Assembly: GCA_030539165.1 (NCBI GenBank) | Contig: JAUNSO010000001.1 | Coordinates: 1 to 64,000, forward strand | Source: a bacterium | GTDB lineage: Bacteria; Bacillota; Clostridia; Lachnospirales; Lachnospiraceae | DNA length: 64,000 nt | Reading direction: 5' to 3' | Shown here: positions 15,534 to 24,674 of the stretch, in pieces | Position numbering within the stretch: the stretch's first letter is position 1 | Layout of the letters: each line of letters begins with the position of its first letter | Made by a program: the position numbers and the translations under genes | Notes under the pieces: model-generated | Told to the model about the DNA's origin: nothing | Database searches by the model: none | The model's input: only the letters and a program-made list of their open reading frames with translations

Positions 15534-16643
15534 TTATGTTAGATAATTTGGTGTCTGCAGTCTGACATTGATCACAAATCCCATACCGATAAATAGACTG
15601 ACAAGCGAAGTCATTCCATAGCTGACAAATGGAAGCGGTATACCTGTGTTCGGCAATAATCCGGTCGTAACACCGATATTGATAAAGCTTTGTACGCCTA
15701 CCAGTCCCGCCATACCGGAAGCAATCAGCTCACCGGCAAGATCTTTGCTTTTTCTGGCGACCATAATACACTCTATCGTGATTAAAGCAAGTAAAATAAT
15801 GATCGCACAGCATCCAATAAAGCCAAGCTCCTCTCCCACGATCGCAAAAATAAAATCAGTCTGGGGTTCAGAAATAAAGTTGCCGTTTTTGACAGAACCG
15901 ACTACATTATTTGCAAGACCTTTTCCATACAGCTGTCCGGATCCGATCGCTGTAATGGAATTGACCTGCTGATATGCGATATCCGGATATTTATCCGGAT
16001 GCAGCCATGCCAGAATACGCTCCTGCTGGTATTCATTGATCAATTGCTGACCGGGTTTCAGAACCATGTTCATAAATACGATAACTGCAGGGATGGCGAC
16101 AACCAGAACAGCGCCAATCACCTTATAACTGAGACCACCGACAAACAGCAGAATAAAGAACAGGACGCAAGTCATGATTGTCGTAGAAAGATCCGGCTGC
16201 TCATAAATAAAAAAGAGCGGAGGTCCCAGTAATATAATCATAATGCCAATGATTCCTACTGTATTTAAAGTCTCTCTATGTTTCATAATAAACTGTGCAT
16301 AAAATAAAATCAATATGATTTTCACGACCTCTGAGGGCTGAAACTGAACACCGAATATCTCAACCCAACGGGTCGCATTATTAACACTGACACCCCAGAA
16401 GTGAACCATCGCAAGCAATGCGATACCGACAATGTACCACAGCCAGCTGAATTTTAAAATGAAGCTGTAGTCAATCAGTGATACGACGATCATGCATACA
16501 AATCCGAAGATCAGGCCATAAATCTGATTGTCCTGAACTGTTTTTTTTGCACTGCCGATGACCAGTATCCCAAGTATGGAAACTGCAAGCATCAATAATA
16601 TTAAAATAAAATCATATCTTCTGAAATCGTACTTTTTAAACAT
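15534..16643 (-). CDS. rodA: RodA, SEDS peptidoglycan polymerase
   Basis: RodA polymerises lipid II into glycan strands for side-wall growth with its partner PBP2, which is encoded upstream in the same operon. The 369-residue protein has ten predicted membrane segments and SEDS landmarks: RWVEIFGVQFQPSEV, the large loop before GSGQLYGKGL, and a C-terminal PFVSYGMTSLV where the family usually has VSYGGTSL. TGAGGT precedes the ATG. It follows minE by three bases. RodA rather than FtsW is chosen because of the elongation-gene context. Confidence 0.92.
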   Translation of the reverse strand: MFKKYDFRRYDFILILLMLAVSILGILVIGSAKKTVQDNQIYGLIFGFVCMIVVSLIDYSFILKFSWLWYIVGIALLAMVHFWGVSVNNATRWVEIFGVQFQPSEVVKIILILFYAQFIMKHRETLNTVGIIGIMIILLGPPLFFIYEQPDLSTTIMTCVLFFILLFVGGLSYKVIGAVLVVAIPAVIVFMNMVLKPGQQLINEYQQERILAWLHPDKYPDIAYQQVNSITAIGSGQLYGKGLANNVVGSVKNGNFISEPQTDFIFAIVGEELGFIGCCAIIILLALITIECIMVARKSKDLAGELIASGMAGLVGVQSFINIGVTTGLLPNTGIPLPFVSYGMTSLVSLFIGMGFVINVRLQTPNYLT

Positions 16644-16646
16644 GTT

Positions 16647-16913
16647 TTATAACCTCAGATTCCGAATCGGTATGTTGGCAAACAGTGCAGGAACTACCGA
16701 ATTCTTGGATCCGCTCCGGGTTCTTGTGATCTGGACTTCTACACCCTCGGGATCAATTTCTATGTATTTTGAAATCACTTTAATCATGTCATTTTTGATC
16801 ATTTCAATGACTTCTGTGGAACAGTCAACCCGATCAGATATTAATAACAGTTTTAAACGGTCCTTCGCGAGCTCACTGGAACTTTTCTTATGTAGAAAAT
16901 GAAATAATCTCAT
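16647..16913 (-). CDS. minE: MinE, topological specificity factor for division-site placement
   Basis: MinE stimulates MinD ATPase and drives its removal from the membrane, setting up Min oscillation. The 88-residue protein has the N-terminal amphipathic/MinD-binding part (MRLFHFLHKK and a helix through residue 40) and the topological domain in the second half. It overlaps minD by four bases (ATGA). MinE presence, rather than only DivIVA/MinJ, marks a clostridial oscillating-type system. Confidence 0.94.
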   Translation of the reverse strand: MRLFHFLHKKSSSELAKDRLKLLLISDRVDCSTEVIEMIKNDMIKVISKYIEIDPEGVEVQITRTRSGSKNSVVPALFANIPIRNLRL

Positions 16914-17719
16914 CGCTGCGCCCCCTCATAGTTATGTTTGAATGCGAAAAACATTTTGTTCCAAAGGGACCTGTTATAATTCAAATCGGTAAACGGAATG
17001 TTTTCTCCCAGTACACGTTTGCAGATATTTGTATAGATCTTGCTGACAGATGTATTCATACCGGTCAGAGGTTCGCCCTGATTGGTCGCGATCACGACAC
17101 ATTCATCATCTGGAATTGCTCCAAGCAGAGGTATGGATAAGATATCCACAACATCATCAACAGACATCATATCTCCACGCTTGATCATATCCGGGCGCAG
17201 TCTGTTTACAATCAGTTCAATCCGATGGATCTCATTTGCCTCAAGCAGTCCTATGATCCTGTCAGCATCCCTGATGGCAGATACTTCAGGAGTTGTGACC
17301 ACAAATGCCCGGTCGGCTCCTGCAATTGCATTTTTAAATCCCTGCTCGATTCCTGCCGGACAATCTAATAAAATATAATCAAATGATTCCTTCAGGACAT
17401 TGACGAGCTTTCTCATTTGTTCCGGTGAGACTGCATTTTTATCTCTTGTTTGTGCTGACGGCATCAGATACAGTCCCGGATATCGTTTGTCCTTGATCAA
17501 GGCCTGTTTGATACGGCAGTTTCCTTCAATGACATCGACCAGATTGTATACGATACGGTTTTCGAGTCCCATAACGACATCCAGATTGCGTAGTCCGATA
17601 TCGGTATCAATCAACGCGACCTTCTGGCCCAGGCTGGCAAGACCGGCTCCTACATTTGCGGTGGTAGTGGTCTTTCCTACCCCGCCCTTTCCTGACGTAA
17701 TGACAATTACTTCACTCAT
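16910..17719 (-). CDS. minD: MinD, septum-site-determining ATPase
   Basis: A membrane-cycling ParA/MinD ATPase that recruits MinC. It is 269 residues with the deviant Walker A GKGGVGKTT (residues 10-18), switch regions DTDIGLRNLD and LDCPAGIE, and a C-terminal amphipathic membrane-targeting helix around SLWNKMFFAFKHN. GGAGGG precedes the ATG by nine bases. It is coupled to minE by ATGA overlap. Confidence 0.96.
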   Translation of the reverse strand: MSEVIVITSGKGGVGKTTTTANVGAGLASLGQKVALIDTDIGLRNLDVVMGLENRIVYNLVDVIEGNCRIKQALIKDKRYPGLYLMPSAQTRDKNAVSPEQMRKLVNVLKESFDYILLDCPAGIEQGFKNAIAGADRAFVVTTPEVSAIRDADRIIGLLEANEIHRIELIVNRLRPDMIKRGDMMSVDDVVDILSIPLLGAIPDDECVVIATNQGEPLTGMNTSVSKIYTNICKRVLGENIPFTDLNYNRSLWNKMFFAFKHNYEGAQR

Positions 17720-17773
17720 TGGCTTTTGCCCTCCGTGTTGAAATATTTGTCCCCTGATGTCAGCCCCTGATCT

Positions 17774-18445
17774 TTACAAAGGCAGATCGTTCAGTAATTC
17801 TTTTGTGATTGCGTCAGAACAGATTTCTCCGTCTTTTACATATGCGATTTTAGGAATAGAACGGCTTTTCAGCCATTTGTTTCCTTTCTCACCTGCTGTT
17901 TCTGTGTAATCTCCAATCCGTATCTTGCTTGACTGCATGTCAAGTGCTACGACAAAGGTTTTATCATTTCCGTTTGCTCCGGCATAGGCATGTCCATACA
18001 AAGTTCCCAGAACGACAATATTTCCGGTTGATATGACATTTGCGCCCGGATTGACATCTCCAAGTATGATAATACTGGAATCAGTCTCCAATACCTGACC
18101 TGCACGGAGTGTACCCTTATAATACTGTCCGTCAGCATTATTTTCATTGTTGACCAGTTGTCTTGTCGCATGAATAAAAGATTTATTCTTTTCCTCATCG
18201 TTACCAATGATACATAATACCTGTAAACTTGAATTATCGGTGATGGCACCGACTAGTAAGGTCTCTTCTTCCGAGTCAAGATTGCGTCCTTCAAATGATA
18301 TGACCATCTTGGCATTTTTAAAGAACTTTTCAGATTCCCGGAATTTTCTTGCTACTTCAAGATAAATATCCTGAAATGGAAGCTCCGGATCCAGCTTGAC
18401 TGATATTCCGTTTTGAAAGCTCTTGATCATGACTGCATTTTTCAA
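17774..18445 (-). CDS. minC: MinC, FtsZ polymerisation inhibitor
   Basis: MinC blocks FtsZ assembly at the poles when activated by MinD. The 223-residue protein has an N-terminal FtsZ-inhibiting domain (about 1-100) and a C-terminal beta-helix MinD-binding domain with GDVNPGANVISTGNIVVLG. I place the start at TTG 18445: AAAGGGG is nine bases upstream and the result, MKNAVMIKSFQNGI, matches usual MinC N-termini. The ATG at 18454 abuts the ribosome-binding site. A 54-base gap separates it from minD. Confidence 0.9.
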   Translation of the reverse strand: MKNAVMIKSFQNGISVKLDPELPFQDIYLEVARKFRESEKFFKNAKMVISFEGRNLDSEEETLLVGAITDNSSLQVLCIIGNDEEKNKSFIHATRQLVNNENNADGQYYKGTLRAGQVLETDSSIIILGDVNPGANVISTGNIVVLGTLYGHAYAGANGNDKTFVVALDMQSSKIRIGDYTETAGEKGNKWLKSRSIPKIAYVKDGEICSDAITKELLNDLPL

Positions 18446-18481
18446 TGAAAACATCCCCTTTATAATATCCCTTACTGCAGA

Positions 18482-21337
18482 TTAATCCTGTATGATCGTT
18501 CCGTCTGACTGTGTTGCCTCTCCACTCAGCAATGTCGTTTTATCTTCAAGGTTAAAGTAATATTTAAAAACATCCTTTGACAACTGAGCCGAATTCGCAG
18601 ATGTATAGCCGAATGCAATACGAGTCGTCACGACAATTTCCGGCTGATCATAAGGTGCATAGCCGACAAACCATGCATGATTGGCTCTTGTTGTTTTTTC
18701 CTGTGCTGTTCCGGTCTTTCCGGCGACTGCAATCGGCATGTCATCGTAGGTAGCCATATTCTCAACAACTGCTCTCATACCACGGTGTACTGCAGACCAT
18801 GTGCTGTCCTGAATGCTGACCTGATTTCTGACATTGGGAGTATAATCCTGCAGCAGATTTCCCTTGGAATCAGTCAGCTTGTCCAATATGGAAAGATTGT
18901 AACAGGTTCCACTGTTTGCTACCGTCGTCAGATATCTTGCCATACCAATCGTTGTATAGTTATTGGTTCCCTGCCCGATTGCTGATAATACAGGAAGCTC
19001 ATCAGATACCTTTGGATCATTTTCTACTATTTCAATTCCGGATTTTTCACTCAGTCCGAACATATCTGCATATTTTGCAAGTCTGTTCAGGCCCAGCTCT
19101 GCATTATACTTACCCAGTGGATCAGTACTGAGGCGATATCCGACCTCATAAAAGAAATAGTTGCAGGAATTCTTAATTGCACCAACGACATCCAGATCTC
19201 CATGTGTTCCCTGCGGATAGATCCAGCACTTGGGTGACGGTACGATTGTTTCATAAATGCCCTTACATTGTATGATATCTCCAAGCCCGATGACTCCTTC
19301 CTCCAGTCCGCAGACGGAGGATATCATTTTGAAGGTAGATCCGGGAGCTGTTCTTTGCTGGGTTGCATAGTCATACAAAGGCAGAGACATATCACTTCTC
19401 AGGTCATTATAATAATCTGCATCAATGCTGTTAGCCAGTCTGTTATTGTCATAGCCGGGGTAGGAAACACAGGCCAATACTTCTCCGTTTGTAGATGTCA
19501 CCACACAGGATGCAGAGCAGGGATCCAGCGCCAGCTGTGCCGGCGTGATCTCCAGCTTGGAGATCTTGTCCATCATAAAGTTATATGGGGTGATACCGCC
19601 GCTTTCAAGCGCTTCCTTCTCATTAGAGGTACCGTATATTGCTTTCTGTTCAAACATGGTCATACAGATTTCTTTGCCATAGATCTCATTATCACGAAGC
19701 ATATAACGATACAGCTTCTTGGAAAAGCCATTATCTTTTCTGAGGTTGGTATCAATATAAGAAATCAGCTCATCATAAATCTGGGCAGAATCCGAATACT
19801 GCGTTTCAAGCTGGAACTTTGATATATCAATCCAGTTTTCTGCAATTGCATATTCCAGATATTCCTTCAGGCTGATGGTTTCATCCTTCCATGCCAGATA
19901 AACCTCATCTGTTTTGTCAATTTCCGAATCCAAAAGAACGCCATAATTGCTGGATGACAGCATAGTCGTAATATAGCTTTCATATACCTGCATTTCTGTT
20001 GCCAGCTGGTTATATGGAGTCGCTGTCTCCTGCAGCTCCGTCACCAGTGCACTGAGTGCCCGATTTTGTTTATCAATGAACTTTGTATAGATCTCTTTCT
20101 CATAGGGCTTTGCATCTGATTCTCCGAAATGATCAATATCTACAATATTATTGTTCAAAATTGCATAATAGACATCATCAATGGGAATACGGATCTTTGA
20201 GGACGTGACTCCTTCATTACTGATTTCTTTGATGTTGTCAATCTTATCTACAAGAATACCGGCAAGCTTCTGCTCTACCAGATTGTAAACAGCCTTTTGC
20301 AGATCCTTATCAATCGTCAGATACAGATCATTTCCGGCAACCGGTTCCACACGCTCAGATGTTTCCTTTACTCGTCCTAGATTATCTACATAAAGGACTT
20401 CTTTGCCTTTTTTACCCTGCAGCTCCGTTTCCAGAACCTGCTCAATGCCGGCTTTACCAACCATATCTGTCATTGTATAGCTGTCGTTTTCCTTGGACAG
20501 CTCCGCGAGTTCATCAGTGGATACATTGCCTGTGTATCCAAGAATATGGGAAAAATAAAGTGCATCATTATAACGCCTCAGCGTATCTTCTGATATATTC
20601 AGTCCCTGCAGGACATCCTTGTTCTCCATGATGGCTGCAACTGTTTTTTCATTTACATCCTTTGCAATGGTCGTAAACAGATATTTCTGATAGCTGTTTG
20701 TACTGATGGCATAGCGAATCGTTATGATCTGGAGCAGCTCTGCATCTGTCATATCTTTACCTACGATAAAGTTGGATTTTCTGTCCTCAGGATTCTCATA
20801 GGCTCCGACCTCAAATTTCTTTGTACCGCCGAGATACTCAATGACCTGCTTCGGAGTTGCATTCCGCTCGTTATATTTCAGCTCGCTTGTCTTTGTTCGC
20901 CCATATACATCTGCAAGAAAACGAAGCAGCTGTGTTCCTTCAACTGAGAATTCAAACTCCCCTTTTGTGTCCAGATAGATATGAAACTCATCTATGACTT
21001 TATCGCCGTTTTTTTCTATCATTTTGCAGGCACGATAAATCGTATCATTGATAGCCGCATTTTTGCCGGTTCCGGATTCGTATGTATCCTCTATCGTAAC
21101 AGAATAAGCAAGCTCATTATAAGCCAGCAGATTACCATTTCTGTCATAAATACAGCCTCTGGTGCTTGGCAGCGTCCTCTCCTTTTTGATCTTCAGTTCA
21201 AAGTTATCTACATAAGATTCGCCATTTACGATCTGCAGAACAAATAATTTCTGAATCAATACAGTAAACATGACAATGAACAGAATAATCAATACAAATA
21301 ATCTGGAAAAGATTATATTTTTAAGAAAATCTTTCAT
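18482..21337 (-). CDS. mrdA: PBP2-type class B penicillin-binding protein with a large insertion
   Basis: The transpeptidase partner of RodA in lateral wall synthesis. The 951-residue protein has one N-terminal membrane segment (about 8-35), a dimerisation/pedestal domain (about 60-335), and a transpeptidase domain with STFK (Ser667-Lys670), SCN (723-725) and KTG (873-875). About 240 residues (roughly 355-600), rich in helix and charge, lie between the pedestal and the catalytic core, making it much longer than the 630-residue Escherichia coli PBP2. The ATG at 21337 is four bases after the mreD stop. A TTG at 21346 with AAAGGAG 11 bases upstream is an alternative start. Confidence 0.92.
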   Translation of the reverse strand: MKDFLKNIIFSRLFVLIILFIVMFTVLIQKLFVLQIVNGESYVDNFELKIKKERTLPSTRGCIYDRNGNLLAYNELAYSVTIEDTYESGTGKNAAINDTIYRACKMIEKNGDKVIDEFHIYLDTKGEFEFSVEGTQLLRFLADVYGRTKTSELKYNERNATPKQVIEYLGGTKKFEVGAYENPEDRKSNFIVGKDMTDAELLQIITIRYAISTNSYQKYLFTTIAKDVNEKTVAAIMENKDVLQGLNISEDTLRRYNDALYFSHILGYTGNVSTDELAELSKENDSYTMTDMVGKAGIEQVLETELQGKKGKEVLYVDNLGRVKETSERVEPVAGNDLYLTIDKDLQKAVYNLVEQKLAGILVDKIDNIKEISNEGVTSSKIRIPIDDVYYAILNNNIVDIDHFGESDAKPYEKEIYTKFIDKQNRALSALVTELQETATPYNQLATEMQVYESYITTMLSSSNYGVLLDSEIDKTDEVYLAWKDETISLKEYLEYAIAENWIDISKFQLETQYSDSAQIYDELISYIDTNLRKDNGFSKKLYRYMLRDNEIYGKEICMTMFEQKAIYGTSNEKEALESGGITPYNFMMDKISKLEITPAQLALDPCSASCVVTSTNGEVLACVSYPGYDNNRLANSIDADYYNDLRSDMSLPLYDYATQQRTAPGSTFKMISSVCGLEEGVIGLGDIIQCKGIYETIVPSPKCWIYPQGTHGDLDVVGAIKNSCNYFFYEVGYRLSTDPLGKYNAELGLNRLAKYADMFGLSEKSGIEIVENDPKVSDELPVLSAIGQGTNNYTTIGMARYLTTVANSGTCYNLSILDKLTDSKGNLLQDYTPNVRNQVSIQDSTWSAVHRGMRAVVENMATYDDMPIAVAGKTGTAQEKTTRANHAWFVGYAPYDQPEIVVTTRIAFGYTSANSAQLSKDVFKYYFNLEDKTTLLSGEATQSDGTIIQD

Positions 21338-21341
21338 ATCA

Positions 21342-21860
21342 TTAAACAAACTTGCTTGCACTCCTTTTTTCACGAATCTCCAGCTTTTCATTGATCCAGA
21401 GAATGATCTTGTAAAATACAAGGGTGACTAATACGGTATATACGATTTCCGGTAATATAACATGTACAAAATAGAATGAAAAATTAAATTTGGAGCGCAG
21501 CAGGAACAGAAAAACATATGCAGAGAAGCAATAAAGAAGCTCACTTCCTGATATCAGTATCAGAGGAAGCTTAATATCCTCCGGATAGAACAGCTGCCTG
21601 AAAAAGCCGTTTAAATACCCGATGATCATATAGATCAATGCATAAAAGCCCAAGATATCTCCATAAAAGACATCAATGATAAAGCCTGCGAAGAAACCAA
21701 TCAACAATCCTTCTTTTTTACCACGCATAAAGCCAAAGGAGGATGTAATGATAACAAGGATATTTGGAACAATCCCACCCAGGGATATTCTCTGAAAAAG
21801 AGTACATTGCAGCAGATATCCGATAATGACTGTAAAGAAAACGATAATTTTACGAAGCAT
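21342..21860 (-). CDS. mreD: MreD, rod-shape-determining membrane protein
   Basis: A 172-residue integral membrane protein with about five to six membrane segments and the family pattern GFFAGFIIDVFYGDILGFYALIY. It links MreB/MreC to the elongation machinery. The ATG follows AAGGAG by five bases. It lies 12 bases behind mreC, in the standard mreBCD order. Confidence 0.92.
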   Translation of the reverse strand: MLRKIIVFFTVIIGYLLQCTLFQRISLGGIVPNILVIITSSFGFMRGKKEGLLIGFFAGFIIDVFYGDILGFYALIYMIIGYLNGFFRQLFYPEDIKLPLILISGSELLYCFSAYVFLFLLRSKFNFSFYFVHVILPEIVYTVLVTLVFYKIILWINEKLEIREKRSASKFV

Positions 21861-21872
21861 CTGTACTCCTTC

Positions 21873-22739
21873 CTACTCAGCTACAGTCTGTTTCAGATCC
21901 AGAATGACAAGTACAGTATCCAGTCTTTTGAAATCTACTGACGGAGTCAAATATCCGGACTTCGTGAGATTATTGGGATCATTGTTGATTTCTGATATAT
22001 ATCCGATTGTCAGCCCCGGAAGATAGATGTCACTGATCTGTGAAGTCACAAGCTGATCACCCTCTGCGACTTGGTTATCCTCATCTCGGAGCTGTTCAAA
22101 ACGGATCATGCCATCATTCATGGTTTCCAGATCGCCGGTTACAATCAGACGGTCAGAGGTGGACAGAACCATGGCACTGACATTACTGCTGTCATCTATG
22201 ATAGATTTAACGGTTGCCCAGTTTGGCCCGACTTCTACAATACGACCTACCAAACCACTGCCGGACATGACATTCATATTCACGGAGATACCGTCATTGG
22301 TTCCTTTGTCTATTAAAAATACACTGAACCAGTTTCCAGGATCCATACCGATGACTCTGGCTCCCACCTTTTCATAATCGGAATACTGTTCATCCAGAAG
22401 ATACAGTTCCCTCAGTCTGCTCAGCTCATATTTATCCTGCTGGAGCATACTGTTTTCAATCGTCAGACTGTCTACCTGTTCCTGCAGGGAAGTGTTCTCT
22501 GCAATCAGTTCGTTCATTTTCTTGATATTATCCTTGCGGCTTGTTAAAAACATACCTACTTCACTGATTCCGTCCTGAAACGGGATGATAATGTATCCGG
22601 ACACTGCCTCAAGAGGACCTGTCACCGCATCTGTTGTAAAGGTCAGGATCATCAATGCAATACACAGGATCGTCATAATCAGCAGCAAATACTTGCTGGG
22701 TATGGTAAATTTAGTTTTTCTGACTTTCACTCTTGCCAT
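21873..22739 (-). CDS. mreC: MreC, rod-shape-determining scaffold protein
   Basis: MreC activates PBP2-RodA from outside the membrane. The 288-residue protein has an N-terminal membrane segment (about 17-38), a coiled coil (about 65-115) and a double beta-barrel domain with GMDPGNWFSVFLIDKGTNDGI and a GLVGRIVEVG loop. The start at 22739 (MARVKVRK) follows AAAGGGG; the longer frame from 22862 has no ribosome-binding site and runs into mreB. Canonical in length and order. Confidence 0.93.
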   Translation of the reverse strand: MARVKVRKTKFTIPSKYLLLIMTILCIALMILTFTTDAVTGPLEAVSGYIIIPFQDGISEVGMFLTSRKDNIKKMNELIAENTSLQEQVDSLTIENSMLQQDKYELSRLRELYLLDEQYSDYEKVGARVIGMDPGNWFSVFLIDKGTNDGISVNMNVMSGSGLVGRIVEVGPNWATVKSIIDDSSNVSAMVLSTSDRLIVTGDLETMNDGMIRFEQLRDEDNQVAEGDQLVTSQISDIYLPGLTIGYISEINNDPNNLTKSGYLTPSVDFKRLDTVLVILDLKQTVAE

Positions 22740-22758
22740 TGATTCATTAGCCCCTTTA

Positions 22759-23769
22759 TCAATTGGACATTCCCATAATAGAATAAGCAACGGATCTGAA
22801 CTGTTCGTCGCAAATGACCTTTGCCAGTCCTCCGGCGACGCTTTCTCCTGCATTTTCGGCAAGATTTACACGTAATCCGGTGCTTTTTGCAATCAGTTCA
22901 TTCAGATGATTGATCTGCGCAGAACCGCCTGTCAGATAAATACCTTTACGATATATATCAGCACCAAGCTCAGGTGGTGTTCTTTCCAAAATAACTCTGA
23001 TATTATCAACAACCGATTCAAAATGCTCTTTCATTGCCTTTTCGACTAACGCAATCGGGATGCTTCTCTCGACCGGAAGACCGGTCACGATATCTCTGCC
23101 GTATACGACAGCATCCTCTCCTGCCTCTTCTAACTCACGCATGGATATCTTGACTTTTTCGGCTGTTTTGGTACCGATCATCAGGTTATATTCTTTACGG
23201 ATTGTATTGCGGATACTTTCATCGAATTTAAAACCGCCGGTCTTGATCAGACGGCTGAGAACGATGCCGCCCAATGATAAAATAGAGATTTCTGTCGTAT
23301 CAAATCCAATATCTACAATCAATACACCTTGAGAATTCTTGACATCGATTCCGAGACCAAGTCCGTCTGCAATAGCCTTTTCAACAATCATAATCTTGCG
23401 GGCTTTGATATTGGCATCCTTTACAAGATCATAGAAAGCACGCTTTTCCACTTCCGTGATATCTGTCGGAACAGAAATATAGTAATCTGCAGGATGTAGA
23501 TTCCCCTCTGATATATCATTCATAAAATTTCGGAGCAGTGTCTGCATATTCTGGATGTCTGCGATGACTCCGTTATTAACAGGATAAGAAACATGAATAT
23601 TTGCAGGCGCTTTCTCATACATTTCAAATGCAGGATTACCGTAAGCAAATAACTGCGTTCTATTTTTAATGGCAATCATATTTTTCTGATTTAGAATCAT
23701 GCCATCCATATTGTTATAGATTTTGATGTTACTGGTACCCAAGTCGATACCAAATGCACTGGAAGCCAA
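22759..23769 (-). CDS. mreB: MreB-family actin homologue with a divergent nucleotide-binding loop
   Basis: MreB filaments guide side-wall synthesis. The 336-residue protein has the phosphate-1 loop GIDLGTSNIKIY, a LTGGSAQINHL adenosine-motif region and the family order. Two core motifs differ from typical MreB: the phosphate-2 loop DIGGGT is DIGFDT (residues 153-158), and the EEPMAAAIGAG stretch is VEKAIADGLGLG. It may be a slow or non-hydrolysing filament protein. I choose the TTG start at 23769, nine bases after GGAGG; a GTG at 23778 is too close to it. It is followed by mreC, and radC precedes it. Confidence 0.88.
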   Translation of the reverse strand: MASSAFGIDLGTSNIKIYNNMDGMILNQKNMIAIKNRTQLFAYGNPAFEMYEKAPANIHVSYPVNNGVIADIQNMQTLLRNFMNDISEGNLHPADYYISVPTDITEVEKRAFYDLVKDANIKARKIMIVEKAIADGLGLGIDVKNSQGVLIVDIGFDTTEISILSLGGIVLSRLIKTGGFKFDESIRNTIRKEYNLMIGTKTAEKVKISMRELEEAGEDAVVYGRDIVTGLPVERSIPIALVEKAMKEHFESVVDNIRVILERTPPELGADIYRKGIYLTGGSAQINHLNELIAKSTGLRVNLAENAGESVAGGLAKVICDEQFRSVAYSIMGMSN

Positions 23770-23784
23770 CTGTGACACCCTCCT

Positions 23785-24489
23785 TTATAGTAATCCGAAT
23801 TCCTTGAGACTGATATATTTACGGTCTCCGATAATGATATGATCAATCAATTCAATGTCCATAATCAATCCGGCATCCTGCATACGGCGCGTCAGCTGCA
23901 GATCCTGTTCACTCGGAGTCGGATCGCCGCCGGGATGATTATGTAATAACATAAAAAATACTGCACCATATTTCAGTGCTTCTCTGAATACTTCCCTTGT
24001 CGATATCAATGTACGATTTGCAGTACCGATCGAAAGTGTGAAGTCGGTAATTAATTTATTGCTGCCGGTCAGTAAAATGACCAGCGCATGCTCTCGTTCC
24101 AGATGTCTGTATTCCTCCATATAGTAGTCTGCTACTGTCTTTGGAGAATCCATGATCAATGCTTTCCTGGCATTTCTTTTAGATAACCGTTTTGATAGTT
24201 CGGCAATGCTTTTCAGCTGTATTGCTTTCACTCTGCCGATGCCCGGAATCTGCATCAGTTCTTCAACAGATAAATGATGCAGGCCGAGAATACTCTTTTC
24301 CAGACAGCCTTCAGATAAAACTCTTTTTGCAAGATCAACAGAGGTTTCCTTTCTGGTGCCTGTACGAAGAATGATGGCCAATAGCTCTGCATCAGACAGA
24401 GCAGAAGCACCTGCACTTTCAAAACGTTCGTAGGGACGTTCGCCGACAGGCAGATCCTTCAGTGTAAAATGTGCTTTCATTTGATTCAT
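23785..24489 (-). CDS. radC: RadC-family JAMM/MPN+ protein
   Basis: RadC-like proteins carry a JAMM metalloprotease-type fold. The name comes from a DNA-repair phenotype later attributed to another gene, so their role is unresolved. The 234-residue protein has a helix-hairpin-helix (IPGIGRVKA, about 81-89) and the metal motif HNHPGGDPTPSEQD (183-196), all ligands intact. It heads the radC-mreB-mreC-mreD operon, a widespread order. The ATG follows GAGGAAAAT. Confidence 0.93.
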   Translation of the reverse strand: MNQMKAHFTLKDLPVGERPYERFESAGASALSDAELLAIILRTGTRKETSVDLAKRVLSEGCLEKSILGLHHLSVEELMQIPGIGRVKAIQLKSIAELSKRLSKRNARKALIMDSPKTVADYYMEEYRHLEREHALVILLTGSNKLITDFTLSIGTANRTLISTREVFREALKYGAVFFMLLHNHPGGDPTPSEQDLQLTRRMQDAGLIMDIELIDHIIIGDRKYISLKEFGLL

Positions 24490-24583
24490 ATTTTCCTCTT
24501 TCTGATTTGCATCTAAAGGAGGAAAGCCCTGTTGAAGCTACATCTTATTGCATTTATGCCCTCACACGGCACAACATATAGAT

Positions 24584-24612
24584 ATATTAACACATTTCAC
24601 ATATCCTGTACA
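24584..24612 (-). promoter_or_regulatory. Putative promoter of the radC-mre-min-rodA operon
   Basis: Minus-strand TAATAT (24584-24589) and TGTACA (24607-24612) are spaced 17 bases apart, about 95 bases upstream of radC. The -35 hexamer is the same as at 5501-5506. No other promoter-like pair stands out in this 185-base gap. Confidence 0.45.
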
Positions 24613-24620
24613 CCGTTATT

Positions 24621-24667
24621 GTCTTAAATTTATGTGAATTTTATCGACAAAATGTGCATTTTAAGAC
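24621..24667 (-). terminator. Hairpin after the aluminium-resistance-type gene
   Basis: GTCTTAAA (24621-24628) and TTTAAGAC (24660-24667) form an eight-base-pair outer stem with inner ATTTT/AAAAT pairing. It lies just past the stop of the upstream gene and before the radC promoter. It lacks a T-run, so it is a weak terminator candidate. Confidence 0.4.
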
Positions 24668-24674
24668 TGTTGGA

